Origin: a virus
Reading direction: 5' to 3' (one strand)
Virus record (IMG/VR): IMGVR_UViG_3300020416_000693
Span: 1 to 36,150 of that record
Length of the DNA: 36,150 bases
The translations under genes were made by a program, and so were the position numbers. The notes beneath the pieces were generated by a model that was not told the DNA's origin, searched no databases, and worked only from the letters and a program-made list of their open reading frames with translations. Below are positions 22,591 to 30,909 of the stretch, piece after piece (the first letter of the stretch is position 1; each line of letters starts with the position of its first letter).

Positions 22591-22951
22591 GTATAAGGGC
22601 AAATTTGTTGCTCAATGTATGAATGGTAAAATGCAATTGGCTATGAACAATAGAGGTGTGTTAATGCCTTGTTGTTGGTGTGACCATGAGCATACGTTAA
22701 GTACGCCTTTGTTTAAGAAGATGGAAAAAGTTAGTAAAGTAGCAGAAGCAGATAGTATAGAAGATATATTATTTTCAGATGAATGGTTAGATTTTGAAAA
22801 GATAATGAGAGAAGGTGAGGCAGGCGATACAAGTAGAGTGCCTGAAAATTGTATGTATCATTGTAGTGGTAGAGGTGAAGATGAGGAAAAAGTTAAGATA
22901 GAACATCATATAGATGAAGTAGGCGAATCAATTAATAAACATAAAGCATGA
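22583..22951 (+). CDS. Separate SPASM/Twitch-like auxiliary-cluster domain
   Basis: A 122-residue protein with a cysteine pattern typical of the C-terminal part of SPASM/Twitch radical SAM enzymes: Cys12 in VAQCMNGKMQLAMNNRGVLMPCCWCDHEH, then Cys30, Cys31 and Cys33, and later PENCMYHCSG. The sequence before PCC is the strand that in such enzymes precedes the auxiliary 4Fe-4S ligands. It follows the radical SAM core in another frame with an 8-base overlap, so the pair is either a natural two-subunit enzyme or a single gene broken by one frameshift. The next gene starts at an ATGA overlap. Confidence 0.65.
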   Translation: MSKYKGKFVAQCMNGKMQLAMNNRGVLMPCCWCDHEHTLSTPLFKKMEKVSKVAEADSIEDILFSDEWLDFEKIMREGEAGDTSRVPENCMYHCSGRGEDEEKVKIEHHIDEVGESINKHKA

Positions 22952-23688
22952 AGAAATATTTAATAGTAAGTGGTTGTAGTTGGGGTGATCCTAACTTTAT
23001 TTCAGCAGAACATCCTGATATGGATACGTCTTGGAAAATGTGGCCTGAAATATTAGCAGAGAAGTTAGATATGCAACTTATAAATCTTTGTAAATCAGGA
23101 CAAGGACAAGAATATATCTATAGTTCATTGGTTGATAGATTACAAACTACACCTATTAATCAAATAGGATTAATGATAGCTGCATGGTCAACAGCACCTA
23201 GACGTGATTATCAAATGTCAGGATTTCAAACAAGAAAACAATTGTGGACTGCCGATCAATTTGATTGGCGTGGTTGTATTGAATATTGGATAGATAGAAG
23301 TATGAGATATTATTACTCGTTTCAATCTGTTATGGAATTACACCGAATACCTTACAAACAAATACAAATGGTTCACTTGTACACAGGTTATATGTGGGAA
23401 CAATTAAGAAAAAGATCAAATAATCCTACACATAAAGATAATGAAGACAATTTAGAAGGTGATGACTATGTATTTAAACAAGAGTATAAAAAAATGTGCG
23501 AAGAACAAATATTAAGTAATCCTTATTATAATAAAATAAATAAAAACTTTATAGATTTTTATAGAGTTGCTAAACCATCAGAAATTTATGGTGCTAAGTC
23601 TATAGAAAGAATATCGGAAAGAGATAAACACCCAAGTGAAAAAGGGCAACAACAAATAGCGAGGTTAATATATGACGGGTTGGGATAG
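22948..23688 (+). CDS. SGNH/GDSL-like hydrolase
   Basis: A 246-residue protein. LIVSGCSWGDPNF has the nucleophile block with Ser11 and Asp14; NLCKSGQGQEYIYSSL fits the block with Gly and the oxyanion Asn; RDKHPSEKGQQQIA near the C-terminus has Asp226 and His228 of the catalytic triad. SGNH enzymes are esterases or acetyltransferase-like hydrolases acting on lipids, acetylated sugars and similar esters. No signal peptide is present, so it acts inside the cell or on the virion. In this operon, removal or transfer of an acyl group on a sugar is a reasonable guess. It overlaps the next gene by 17 bases. Confidence 0.65.
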   Translation: MKKYLIVSGCSWGDPNFISAEHPDMDTSWKMWPEILAEKLDMQLINLCKSGQGQEYIYSSLVDRLQTTPINQIGLMIAAWSTAPRRDYQMSGFQTRKQLWTADQFDWRGCIEYWIDRSMRYYYSFQSVMELHRIPYKQIQMVHLYTGYMWEQLRKRSNNPTHKDNEDNLEGDDYVFKQEYKKMCEEQILSNPYYNKINKNFIDFYRVAKPSEIYGAKSIERISERDKHPSEKGQQQIARLIYDGLG

Positions 23689-24727
23689 AGAATATCTAGC
23701 AAATAAAAATGAATACTTGAAACTTTTTGATAACGTTATGCAAAAAGAAAATGAAAGAAATGTAGAATTTTTAGAAAAACGTATTGCAAAAACTATCGGT
23801 AGAAAATTTGCAGTTGCAGTAAATAGTGGTACAGACGCCTTACACTTTTCACTTATCATAAACAATATAGGACCTGGTGATGAGGTATTAGTTACAAACT
23901 TCTCTTGGATATCTTCAGCGTCTGTTGTATCAATGGTAGGTGCAACACCTGTATTCTGTGATGTAGATTTAGAAACAAATCATATATCAGTTGATAGTAT
24001 GAAACGTATGTATTCAGATAAAGTAAAAGCAATTATATATCCACACTTGTTTGGTAATATATCTGACATGCAATATATTCAAAAGTTTTGTGAAGAAAAA
24101 AATATAAAACTTATAGAGGATGCTTGTCAATCGTTTGGTGCAAATAGAGATGGTCAATACGCAGGTACGTATGGTGATGTTTCAACATTAAGTTTTAACG
24201 CAAACAAACCAGTTGCAGGATTAGCTGGGGGTGGTGCGTTTCTTACAGATAACAAAGAAGAAGCGAATTTAGTTAGAAAGTTAAGAAGACACGGCAATAA
24301 TGAAGTATTAGGTTATAACTCTAAAATGTTAGCAATCAATGCTGAATTTATAAACTTTAGAATGGATAAAATGCACGAATGGCAAGATATGAGATTTAGA
24401 ATTGCAAAAAGATATACTAACAATCTAAAAAACTTACCTGTTATTATACCACATGTTGATGAAATTGTAAATCATTGTTATCACAAATATGTAATAAGAT
24501 TAGAAAACAAAGAAACTAGGGACAAACTACAAAAAAGACTTAACGCTAATGTACACTATCCTAATCCTATATCAGAAAACCCTATGTATAAATCTATTCT
24601 AAATAGGAAAGATAACTGCTTGAATAGTCAGTTAATATGTGATACAATATTAACATTACCTATTCATCCATATTTAACAAATGATGAAATTGATAAAACT
24701 TGTACAAGTATAATGATGACGGTATGA
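23672..24727 (+). CDS. DegT/DnrJ/EryC1-family PLP aminotransferase
   Basis: A 351-residue protein of normal family length. VAVNSGTDALHFSL is the cofactor phosphate-binding segment, PGDEVLVTNFSWISSASVVSMVGATPVFCDVD the typical core, EDACQSFGA carries Asp150 that pairs with the pyridine nitrogen, and LSFNANKPVAGLAGGGAF carries Lys179 for the Schiff base. GGG--T-N follows as usual. These enzymes transaminate keto-sugar nucleotides to amino sugars. The ATG at 23672 has GAGG upstream. Its neighbours include glycosyltransferases, a carbamoyltransferase and an SGNH hydrolase, so it probably makes an amino sugar for a phage-directed glycan. It ends in an ATGA overlap. Confidence 0.9.
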   Translation: MTGWDREYLANKNEYLKLFDNVMQKENERNVEFLEKRIAKTIGRKFAVAVNSGTDALHFSLIINNIGPGDEVLVTNFSWISSASVVSMVGATPVFCDVDLETNHISVDSMKRMYSDKVKAIIYPHLFGNISDMQYIQKFCEEKNIKLIEDACQSFGANRDGQYAGTYGDVSTLSFNANKPVAGLAGGGAFLTDNKEEANLVRKLRRHGNNEVLGYNSKMLAINAEFINFRMDKMHEWQDMRFRIAKRYTNNLKNLPVIIPHVDEIVNHCYHKYVIRLENKETRDKLQKRLNANVHYPNPISENPMYKSILNRKDNCLNSQLICDTILTLPIHPYLTNDEIDKTCTSIMMTV

Positions 24728-25041
24728 AAATAATAATTAGTCCTGACATAACCACATTTTGTTACATTGATGAACATGATAATATGGTTGATATAACAGA
24801 TCAGATACCATACAGATTAAGAGAATTTGTAAAACGAATGAAGTTTATCTTTGACGATAAAATAATCATAGACAGGTCTTATACAGAAAAAGAAAATGAA
24901 GATGTTTACGAGTACCTTATAGAAAAGGCCTACGAAACAAAAGATTATTGTTTTAAAAAAACTAAATTTAAACCTAAGCCTAAAGAAAAAATGTTAATAG
25001 CATTTAACAAATTGTTCTTTAACAAATATGACAATAGATGA
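24724..25041 (+). CDS. Unknown small protein
   Basis: A 105-residue protein, not recognised. It starts MKIIISPDITTFCYIDEHDNMVD, continues with a charged helical part, and ends KTKFKPKPKEKMLIAFNKLFFNKYDNR, which is strongly basic. There are no membrane segments or metal-binding cysteine clusters. The ATG at 24724 overlaps the aminotransferase stop as ATGA and is preferred over a start at 24700. The next radical SAM gene starts at another ATGA overlap, so it is embedded in the operon. A small partner or substrate protein for one of the radical SAM enzymes is possible, but nothing in the sequence shows this. Confidence 0.55.
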   Translation: MKIIISPDITTFCYIDEHDNMVDITDQIPYRLREFVKRMKFIFDDKIIIDRSYTEKENEDVYEYLIEKAYETKDYCFKKTKFKPKPKEKMLIAFNKLFFNKYDNR

Positions 25042-25892
25042 TTAATTTAAAAGAAATACAACAAAATTATTTAGCGATAGATTTTTTTATGTCTATGTCT
25101 TGTAATAAAGATTGTCATTATTGTACATCATATACTTTAGAGATGAGAAACTTAACGGTTGACCTTGACTTTTTAAAACGAGTATTACATTATTTAAGAC
25201 ACTACAAAATACGTGTTTGTTTACTAGGTGGTGAACCAGGTCTAATAAAAAATTTAGATGATGTCATTGCTGAAGTAAAAAAGAATCCTAATCACGTGCC
25301 TTCAGTACTATCAAACTCTTTTGTACGTAAAAGATATCCACATATACTAAAAGATCCTGATATACTTTATGTTGAACATAACATATTAGATTTTTATGAA
25401 GACGGTATTAAAAAACTAGGTAATTTAGATAAGTTACCACCTTATGGTTTTATACAACCAAATGAATACAACAATTATAATCTATGTGTAAAAACACCTA
25501 ACTTTTTTAAATACAAAGATAAGTTTCCTGAAGAACTGAAACAATTAGAACACAAGAATACAATGTGGAAATCATTTAATGGTAGAACACCTAATAAAGA
25601 TGATGTATTGGCAGTACATAAACAGGCTGCAGAAATAGATAGGAAGATGTGTGCTGCTTTTCCTATGGTTCCTGTTATTGATTTTGAGAAAAGGCATATA
25701 GTACATTGTAGTAAAAAGTTTGCTAACAATCCTATTGTTTCAAGGAACTTTGAGATCACACAAGAAAATATAGACAAGATGATGAATTTTAGATTATTTA
25801 AATATGAGAACTATTGTAAAACATGTATGGAATGGGTTGAACCTAAAGGTCATTTTCCATTATCAAAATATGAGGCCATACTAAATGAATAA
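25038..25892 (+). CDS. Radical SAM enzyme with C-terminal auxiliary cysteines
   Basis: A 284-residue protein. AIDFFMSMSCNKDCHYCTSY gives Cys22, Cys26 and Cys29 for the radical SAM cluster, and VCLLGGEPGLIKNLDDVI is the GGEP SAM-binding strand. The C-terminal part carries further cysteines (RKMCAAFP, HIVHCSKK, ENYCKTCMEW) spaced like an auxiliary cluster site. It is distinct in sequence from the split radical SAM pair upstream and from the two cobalamin-type enzymes. It overlaps both neighbours (4 and 8 bases). The reaction is unknown; sugar dehydrogenation and peptide modification are both known for small radical SAM enzymes with extra clusters. Confidence 0.78.
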   Translation: MINLKEIQQNYLAIDFFMSMSCNKDCHYCTSYTLEMRNLTVDLDFLKRVLHYLRHYKIRVCLLGGEPGLIKNLDDVIAEVKKNPNHVPSVLSNSFVRKRYPHILKDPDILYVEHNILDFYEDGIKKLGNLDKLPPYGFIQPNEYNNYNLCVKTPNFFKYKDKFPEELKQLEHKNTMWKSFNGRTPNKDDVLAVHKQAAEIDRKMCAAFPMVPVIDFEKRHIVHCSKKFANNPIVSRNFEITQENIDKMMNFRLFKYENYCKTCMEWVEPKGHFPLSKYEAILNE

Positions 25893-27399
25893 AATATATG
25901 CAGTTGCTTTAAATCTACACGATCATAATACATATGATGGTGAACACCACAATCAAAGAGAAAGACACACACGATTTAAACATAATCTGCCATACAAAGC
26001 AGAGGCATATGCTCATCAATCAGATATTCTAAACGTAAGTGATTATAGATTAAATGATGAGTTTACAAGCAAATATTTTCACAAAGCACCTGGAGAAGTT
26101 TTAGCATTTACATATACGTTTGGTGGTATTAGAAAATCAAAAGAAGAATTACTAGACACAATACTAAAAGGCCATGATGAAATATTTAATTACGATCCTA
26201 AGAAACTATGGGACCATTATTACAAGAATGGTATATACTTTATAGATCATCATCAATCACATGCTGCTTATGCGTTTCTTAATTCAGGTTATGAAGAATC
26301 TGATATACTTGCGATAGATGGTATAGGTTCTAAATTTAGATGTGTATTTTTTGATAAAGAACAAAACTTAATTGACCTATCAGACAAACTACCTATAGGA
26401 TGGTTGTGGAATCATATGTCAGGTCTTACAGGTTTTGGCACGCTAGGTGCAAGTAAACTTATGGGTAAAGTAGGGTATGGTAAATTTAGTAGATATTATT
26501 ATAATATGTTTGAAATAATATTAGATGGTCCTATTACTGAAAGAAAACAAGATCATTTTAAAATGATTGATATAGATACACATGGTGTAGATGACCTAGC
26601 ATATACATTACAAAAATTTACTTTAGATAGAATTAGAGAACATGTATATCCATTAAAGACTTGTGATAATTTATGTATTGCTGGTGGTGTTGCCTATAAT
26701 GGTTACATGAATGAAGAATTTACTAAACATTATAAAAATGTATTTGTACCACCTGCTGTGGGTGACGAAGGGCAAGCTATTGGTACATATCAACACGCTG
26801 ATTTTGTTATAAATGAAAATGTACATATATCTAAACTATATGCTGGTAAAGAATATGATTACGTAGGAAAAGAAAAGGTAAACTATAAAGAAGTTGCACA
26901 AGCGATTGCTGATGGTAAAATAGTAGGTTGGTTTCAAGGTAAATCAGAAAGTGGTAATCGTGCATTAGGTAATAGATCAATACTTGCAGACCCACGTAAT
27001 CCTGATATAAAAGAAATTATTAATAGTACAATAAAATTGAGAGAAGACTTTAGACCTTTTGCACCTGTGGTATTAGAAGAACATTATAAAGATTATTTTG
27101 ATACAAGAGGAGGTCCTAGTCCTTACATGTCTAGGATATGTAACGTGAAAACTAAACTAGTACCTGGCGTTACACACGTTGACAATACGGCTAGAATACA
27201 GACTATAAATAGGAATGATAATGAAAAGTTTTATGATATAGTGAACGAGTTTTATAAGATAACAGGCATACCTATGTTACTCAATACGAGTTTCAATTGC
27301 CAAGAGCCAATCGTAGAAGCACCTCATCACGCATTAAGAACTTTTAGAAGAACTGCTTTAGATTTGCTCGTAATAAATGATTGGATTATAAGAAAATGA
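25885..27399 (+). CDS. NodU/CmcH/TobZ-family O-carbamoyltransferase
   Basis: A 504-residue protein. The N-terminal Kae1-like domain has YFIDHHQSHAAYAFLNSGY with metal-binding His122 and His126, and ILAIDGIGSKFRCVFFD. LCIAGGVAYNGYMNEEF is the ATP-fold strand. The C-terminal domain is very characteristic: GWFQGKSESGNRALGNRSILADPR, REDFRPFAPVVLEE, MLLNTSFNCQEPIVEAPHHALRTF. These enzymes make carbamoyl-adenylate from carbamoyl phosphate and ATP and move the carbamoyl group to a hydroxyl, commonly on a sugar. It is somewhat shorter than many relatives, but both domains are present. In this operon a sugar target is likeliest; carbamoylation of a hydroxymethylated DNA base is an alternative. It overlaps the next gene as ATGA. 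Confidence 0.92.
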   Translation: MNKIYAVALNLHDHNTYDGEHHNQRERHTRFKHNLPYKAEAYAHQSDILNVSDYRLNDEFTSKYFHKAPGEVLAFTYTFGGIRKSKEELLDTILKGHDEIFNYDPKKLWDHYYKNGIYFIDHHQSHAAYAFLNSGYEESDILAIDGIGSKFRCVFFDKEQNLIDLSDKLPIGWLWNHMSGLTGFGTLGASKLMGKVGYGKFSRYYYNMFEIILDGPITERKQDHFKMIDIDTHGVDDLAYTLQKFTLDRIREHVYPLKTCDNLCIAGGVAYNGYMNEEFTKHYKNVFVPPAVGDEGQAIGTYQHADFVINENVHISKLYAGKEYDYVGKEKVNYKEVAQAIADGKIVGWFQGKSESGNRALGNRSILADPRNPDIKEIINSTIKLREDFRPFAPVVLEEHYKDYFDTRGGPSPYMSRICNVKTKLVPGVTHVDNTARIQTINRNDNEKFYDIVNEFYKITGIPMLLNTSFNCQEPIVEAPHHALRTFRRTALDLLVINDWIIRK

Positions 27400-28229
27400 T
27401 AGAAAGAGAAGATTTAAAATATCTGAAAAATATTGTTGACTTACAAAATAAAAATGTAAACTATAGAACACTTGACGATATTGTTTATTGTATAAAAGAG
27501 GACGATCAGTTTGGTTTTATGCACAATATTTTAAGTGCTACAAATGATAAACTAGATTATAGATTACTTGACAATGTATTGACGGTTATGAAAAAAGAAC
27601 CAGAGGTTGAGAATATTCTTATGGATTCATTTAGTACACCACAAGTAAATGCTAAAATGAATATTATAAATCACGTAGATAAACTAGGTTTAATAAATGA
27701 ACAATCTGAAATAGTTATATTTGCAGGTTGGTTTGGTAGTATTTTTGTACCAGCGCTAGCGCCAAAGGTTAAAAAGATAACTTTAATTGATATGGATGAA
27801 AGAGTTATTAATGTTGCAAAGAATAGATTATTTATGGACTATGAAAACGTAGAGTTTATAGTAGGTGATATATTTGAAACATTTAAAAAAGAATATGAAA
27901 CTACTGATCTATTCATTAATACTTCTTGTGAACATATGAGACCTATGTCTGAATGGGGACCTAAAGGACCTAGATCATTATACAAAGACTCGCCATTTGG
28001 CGAACCAGTTACACGTAAAGTACCATGGTGGACTAGAATGAAAAAAGGTGCTCATTTTGCTTTTCAATCAAACGATATGTTTAATATTGATACACATATA
28101 AATTGTGTAAATGATATAGATGAGTTTGAAAGACAATTACCTGAAAATGCAAAAGTTAAAGTTAAAGATGAAATTAATGATGAAAGAGGAACAAGATTTA
28201 CGTTAATAGGTGAAATATGCAAAGAGTAG
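27396..28229 (+). CDS. Probable SAM-dependent methyltransferase
   Basis: A 277-residue protein. IVIFAGWFGSIFVPALAPKVKKITLIDMDERVINVAKNRLF is a Rossmann motif I to motif II region, with Gly-rich AGWFGS in place of the common GxGxG and Asp in LIDMDE as the ribose-binding acid. VEFIVGDIFETF is motif III-like and DLFINTSCEHM the motif IV strand. About 100 helical residues precede the core. The ATG at 27396, overlapping the previous stop as ATGA, is preferred over the TTG at 27381. It follows the carbamoyltransferase and precedes glycosyltransferases, so methylation of a sugar or of the shared product is plausible. Confidence 0.65.
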   Translation: MIEREDLKYLKNIVDLQNKNVNYRTLDDIVYCIKEDDQFGFMHNILSATNDKLDYRLLDNVLTVMKKEPEVENILMDSFSTPQVNAKMNIINHVDKLGLINEQSEIVIFAGWFGSIFVPALAPKVKKITLIDMDERVINVAKNRLFMDYENVEFIVGDIFETFKKEYETTDLFINTSCEHMRPMSEWGPKGPRSLYKDSPFGEPVTRKVPWWTRMKKGAHFAFQSNDMFNIDTHINCVNDIDEFERQLPENAKVKVKDEINDERGTRFTLIGEICKE

Positions 28230-29170
28230 TTTATAGTTTATACATTGATATACCGAAAGAAGAAATAGATATATTTGATAAAAATTTACTTAAAAAAGGT
28301 GATACACCTATCAATGTAAACACTAAAAATCAATTTAAAACACATTACGCTGATCTTTGTGCTTGCAAAGAATATTATGCTAAAGAAATAGGTGCCGACT
28401 TTAAAATGTTTGAGTATGGTCCTGATTATATTGTATATGCAAATCAACTAAAAGAAAAGTATCCTTATCTTACAACCTACAACATAATAAACTTTTACAA
28501 AATACATTTGTTATATGAATTAGGTAAAACTTATGATGAAATTTTATATTTAGATTTTGATGTAGTTCCTATAGAGAATGAAAACTTTTTTGAGCATTGG
28601 GATTTAACAAAAGGTATTGCTGTTTTAAATAATAACGATAGAACAATACCTATTGAGAGAGTCACAGATACATCACAAACTATAAGAAGTCCATCGTCAA
28701 AATATTTTAACGCTCAGGCAATGTTGTTTGAAAAAGGCTTGAGTACAAAAAATGATGTTATCAATACAGGTATAATAGGTATCAATAAAGATCATTTAAA
28801 TAAGTTAGATTACTTTAATCATTTTGAAGATAATCTTACATTGATGAAACATTTAAAAATACAAACAAAAGAAGAAATAATTATTCCTGATTACGAACAA
28901 TATACAAATAATAAAAAAGAAGTTGAGTTTATGACTCATAACGATAAGTATGTTACTAATATATTTCCTGATAAGGTAAGACAATATTTTGGTTGGGATA
29001 ATGAAACTTTATTTTCAGTTAAGTTAAAAGAAAATAATGTACCTGTACAATGGTTAGACGATAAGTGGCATTACTTCTTATACAGCCAAGGCTTTATACC
29101 TAAAGGAACAATTCTATGCCACGCTATCAATAAAGATTTTGATCTTGTGTGGAGAAGACTTAATGCTTAA
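28217..29170 (+). CDS. GT-A-type glycosyltransferase
   Basis: A 317-residue protein. The segment NIINFYKIHLLYELGKTYDEILYLDFDVVPIEN carries the DxD motif (Asp113-Phe-Asp115) that binds the metal and nucleotide sugar, in the layout of GT-A enzymes with a 'K---L-----Y--ILYLD-D' approach helix (GT8/GT32-like). VINTGIIGINKDHLNKL is the acceptor-side strand often seen downstream. LCHAINKDFDLVWRR near the end gives a possible second metal-ligand His. The start at 28217 overlaps the methyltransferase by 13 bases. It is the first of three adjacent transferases. Donor and acceptor are unknown. Confidence 0.75.
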   Translation: MQRVVYSLYIDIPKEEIDIFDKNLLKKGDTPINVNTKNQFKTHYADLCACKEYYAKEIGADFKMFEYGPDYIVYANQLKEKYPYLTTYNIINFYKIHLLYELGKTYDEILYLDFDVVPIENENFFEHWDLTKGIAVLNNNDRTIPIERVTDTSQTIRSPSSKYFNAQAMLFEKGLSTKNDVINTGIIGINKDHLNKLDYFNHFEDNLTLMKHLKIQTKEEIIIPDYEQYTNNKKEVEFMTHNDKYVTNIFPDKVRQYFGWDNETLFSVKLKENNVPVQWLDDKWHYFLYSQGFIPKGTILCHAINKDFDLVWRRLNA

Positions 29171-29882
29171 AATATGTACGGTATACTTTGATGGTTTTTA
29201 TACACCTGATTACGTTGAAAGACTACATGATAGTTTACGTAAACACTCATCAATAGACTTTGAGTTTGTATGTTTAAGTGATACAGATGTCAAAGCAGAT
29301 GTAGTCCTACCTTATAATCATAATAGTAATATAGTTAAACATTGGCACAAACTAAAATTCTTTAGTCCTCAATTTGCATATCAAAATCCAGGTGATGATA
29401 TAATCATTATGGATATAGATCAACTCATAGTAAACAATGTTGATGAATTACTAGGTCGTCCTGTATCAGATAATGAACTATTAACATATGGTCAATGGTG
29501 GGAAAACAAACTAGGTATCAATGGTGGTTTCTATAAGTTTAAATCAGGCAGTTTAAAATATGTGTGGGATGAGTTTGCACTTAATCCTGAATATTGGCAA
29601 TTACATTTCTATAACGAGGGCACCGTACATAAGAAATATTACGGCGAACAAAATTATGTCAAGTGGAAAATATTAGAACATAAAGCAAAATTATCTAAAA
29701 CACCTAGTCAATGGATAGCAAAATATACAGATGACTTTGCAGAAAACTTAAAACTAAATCAAATGTACATGCAAAAATTTAATACTGATTTTATGATATT
29801 AGATAAAGAAGTCAACGAAAAACTAAAAGTTATACATTTCACAGGAGTAGGAAGAAAAATAAATGCGGATTATTTGTTGTAG
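29163..29882 (+). CDS. GT-A-type glycosyltransferase
   Basis: A 239-residue protein. HWHKLKFFSPQFAYQNPGDDIIIMDIDQLIVNNVDEL holds the DxD motif (Asp84-Ile-Asp86) in the same setting as in its neighbours, and KLKVIHFTGVGRK near the C-terminus supplies the late His common in GT-A enzymes (IHF-G). GQWWENKLGINGGFYKF is the acceptor-facing strand. The ATG at 29163 is used because it forms an 8-base overlap with the previous stop; the longer frame from 29139 only adds sequence inside that gene. It resembles the following gene more than the previous one. Confidence 0.75.
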   Translation: MLKICTVYFDGFYTPDYVERLHDSLRKHSSIDFEFVCLSDTDVKADVVLPYNHNSNIVKHWHKLKFFSPQFAYQNPGDDIIIMDIDQLIVNNVDELLGRPVSDNELLTYGQWWENKLGINGGFYKFKSGSLKYVWDEFALNPEYWQLHFYNEGTVHKKYYGEQNYVKWKILEHKAKLSKTPSQWIAKYTDDFAENLKLNQMYMQKFNTDFMILDKEVNEKLKVIHFTGVGRKINADYLL

Positions 29883-30429
29883 ATTTGGCAATAAGTTTAA
29901 TCAATGGCATGTTGATAACTTAAAACATATGATAGATGAATACTCTGGTCTAAAATATGATAGTTTTGAAGTTATAGAAGACGACCTATATGGTAATTGG
30001 TTTAACAAATTTCAGATGTACGATAAGTTCCGAGATGGTGAAAACCTCTATTTTGATTTAGATATGGTAATATATGATAAGTTACCTAATCTTGTAAGAA
30101 AAGATTTTACGTTATTAGATGATACGTGGTGGAGAGAACCTGCTCATACACCTTTAAACTCATCTATAGTATCATGGACTGGTGATGTATCTTATATATG
30201 GGATAAGTTTAAAGAACAAGACTCTTTCTACGTGGATACCTACACTAGAGGTAGTGATGAATGGTACTTTAAATTCATTGACTATAAAACGTATGAAAGA
30301 GTTTGTCCTTCAATTAAAGACTATATGTATAACAAACCTCCACAATTTAGTATATGTACATTAGGTCAAATGCAACATATTATGGAAGAAGGTTGGACTG
30401 GTTGGTATTCAGACTATTTTTTAAGATAG
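29863..30429 (+). CDS. Short GT-A-like glycosyltransferase
   Basis: A 188-residue protein starting MRIICCRFGNKFNQWHVDNLKHMI. WFNKFQMYDKFRDGENLYFDLDMVIYDKLPNL has the DxD motif (Asp65-Leu-Asp67). LNSSIVSWTGDVSYIWDKF aligns with the 'INGGFYKF----YVWDEF' part of the previous gene. The C-terminal IHF-G motif of that gene is absent, so this is a shortened paralogue that may be inactive alone or act as a partner. It overlaps the previous gene by 20 bases and is the last plus-strand gene; its stop overlaps the convergent gene by 9 bases. Confidence 0.7.
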   Translation: MRIICCRFGNKFNQWHVDNLKHMIDEYSGLKYDSFEVIEDDLYGNWFNKFQMYDKFRDGENLYFDLDMVIYDKLPNLVRKDFTLLDDTWWREPAHTPLNSSIVSWTGDVSYIWDKFKEQDSFYVDTYTRGSDEWYFKFIDYKTYERVCPSIKDYMYNKPPQFSICTLGQMQHIMEEGWTGWYSDYFLR

Positions 30430-30909
30430 TATTTCACAAACAGCAGACAATACATCTATTTTATTTTTAGATTGTCTTAACTTTTTCTTTAAGTCTTCTT
30501 TATCTGAATCTTTAACTTTGTCTAATTCAAATACTGCTAATTTTAAAGCAAACAAGTGATCTGCGTTTTCTTCATCATTGAATAATGCGTCAACAACTTT
30601 TGGATAAAACTTCGTATCAATCTTGGCAGAATCCATAATGATACCATCTTTTTTAGCAATTCTTAAAACTGATTCTTCAAATAGTTTTCTTTCTCTCTTA
30701 ACTTTTTGATATGTGTACTCATGTAATTGATCCACAGTAATCATTGTCATAAGAGCTTTAAACGAAGGATGTTCCTCGTTGTATTCTATTATAGTTGGAA
30801 TAGTTTGTGTCTTTTCTTCGTTAGTGCTTAATATCTCAATGTGTTTTCTTTCATTGTCAATAAAATAAGCTGTTATAAAATTATCTTTTAAATATTCTTC
30901 AGTTATCAT
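30421..30909 (-). CDS. Unknown protein downstream of the epimerase gene
   Basis: A 162-residue, charged, mostly helical protein starting MITEEYLKDNFITAYFID. It has a mixed N-terminal part (IEILSTNEEKTQTIPTIIEY), a helical middle (QKVKRERKLFEESVLRIAKKDG) and a Lys-rich end (KDSDKEDLKKKLRQSKNKIDVLSAVCEILS). No enzymatic motif, signal peptide or membrane segment is seen. The ATG at 30909 follows AGGAGAACAG and overlaps the epimerase stop by 11 bases; the open frame to 30933 is not used. It resembles conserved small proteins of unknown function near the tail genes of marine T4-like phages. Confidence 0.65.
   Translation of the reverse strand: MITEEYLKDNFITAYFIDNERKHIEILSTNEEKTQTIPTIIEYNEEHPSFKALMTMITVDQLHEYTYQKVKRERKLFEESVLRIAKKDGIIMDSAKIDTKFYPKVVDALFNDEENADHLFALKLAVFELDKVKDSDKEDLKKKLRQSKNKIDVLSAVCEILS

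Noticed and set aside
30418-30430. Small stem (ACTAT/ATAGT) at the second convergent junction
   Set aside because: Only five pairs, mostly A-T, with an eight-base loop; too weak to call a terminator.
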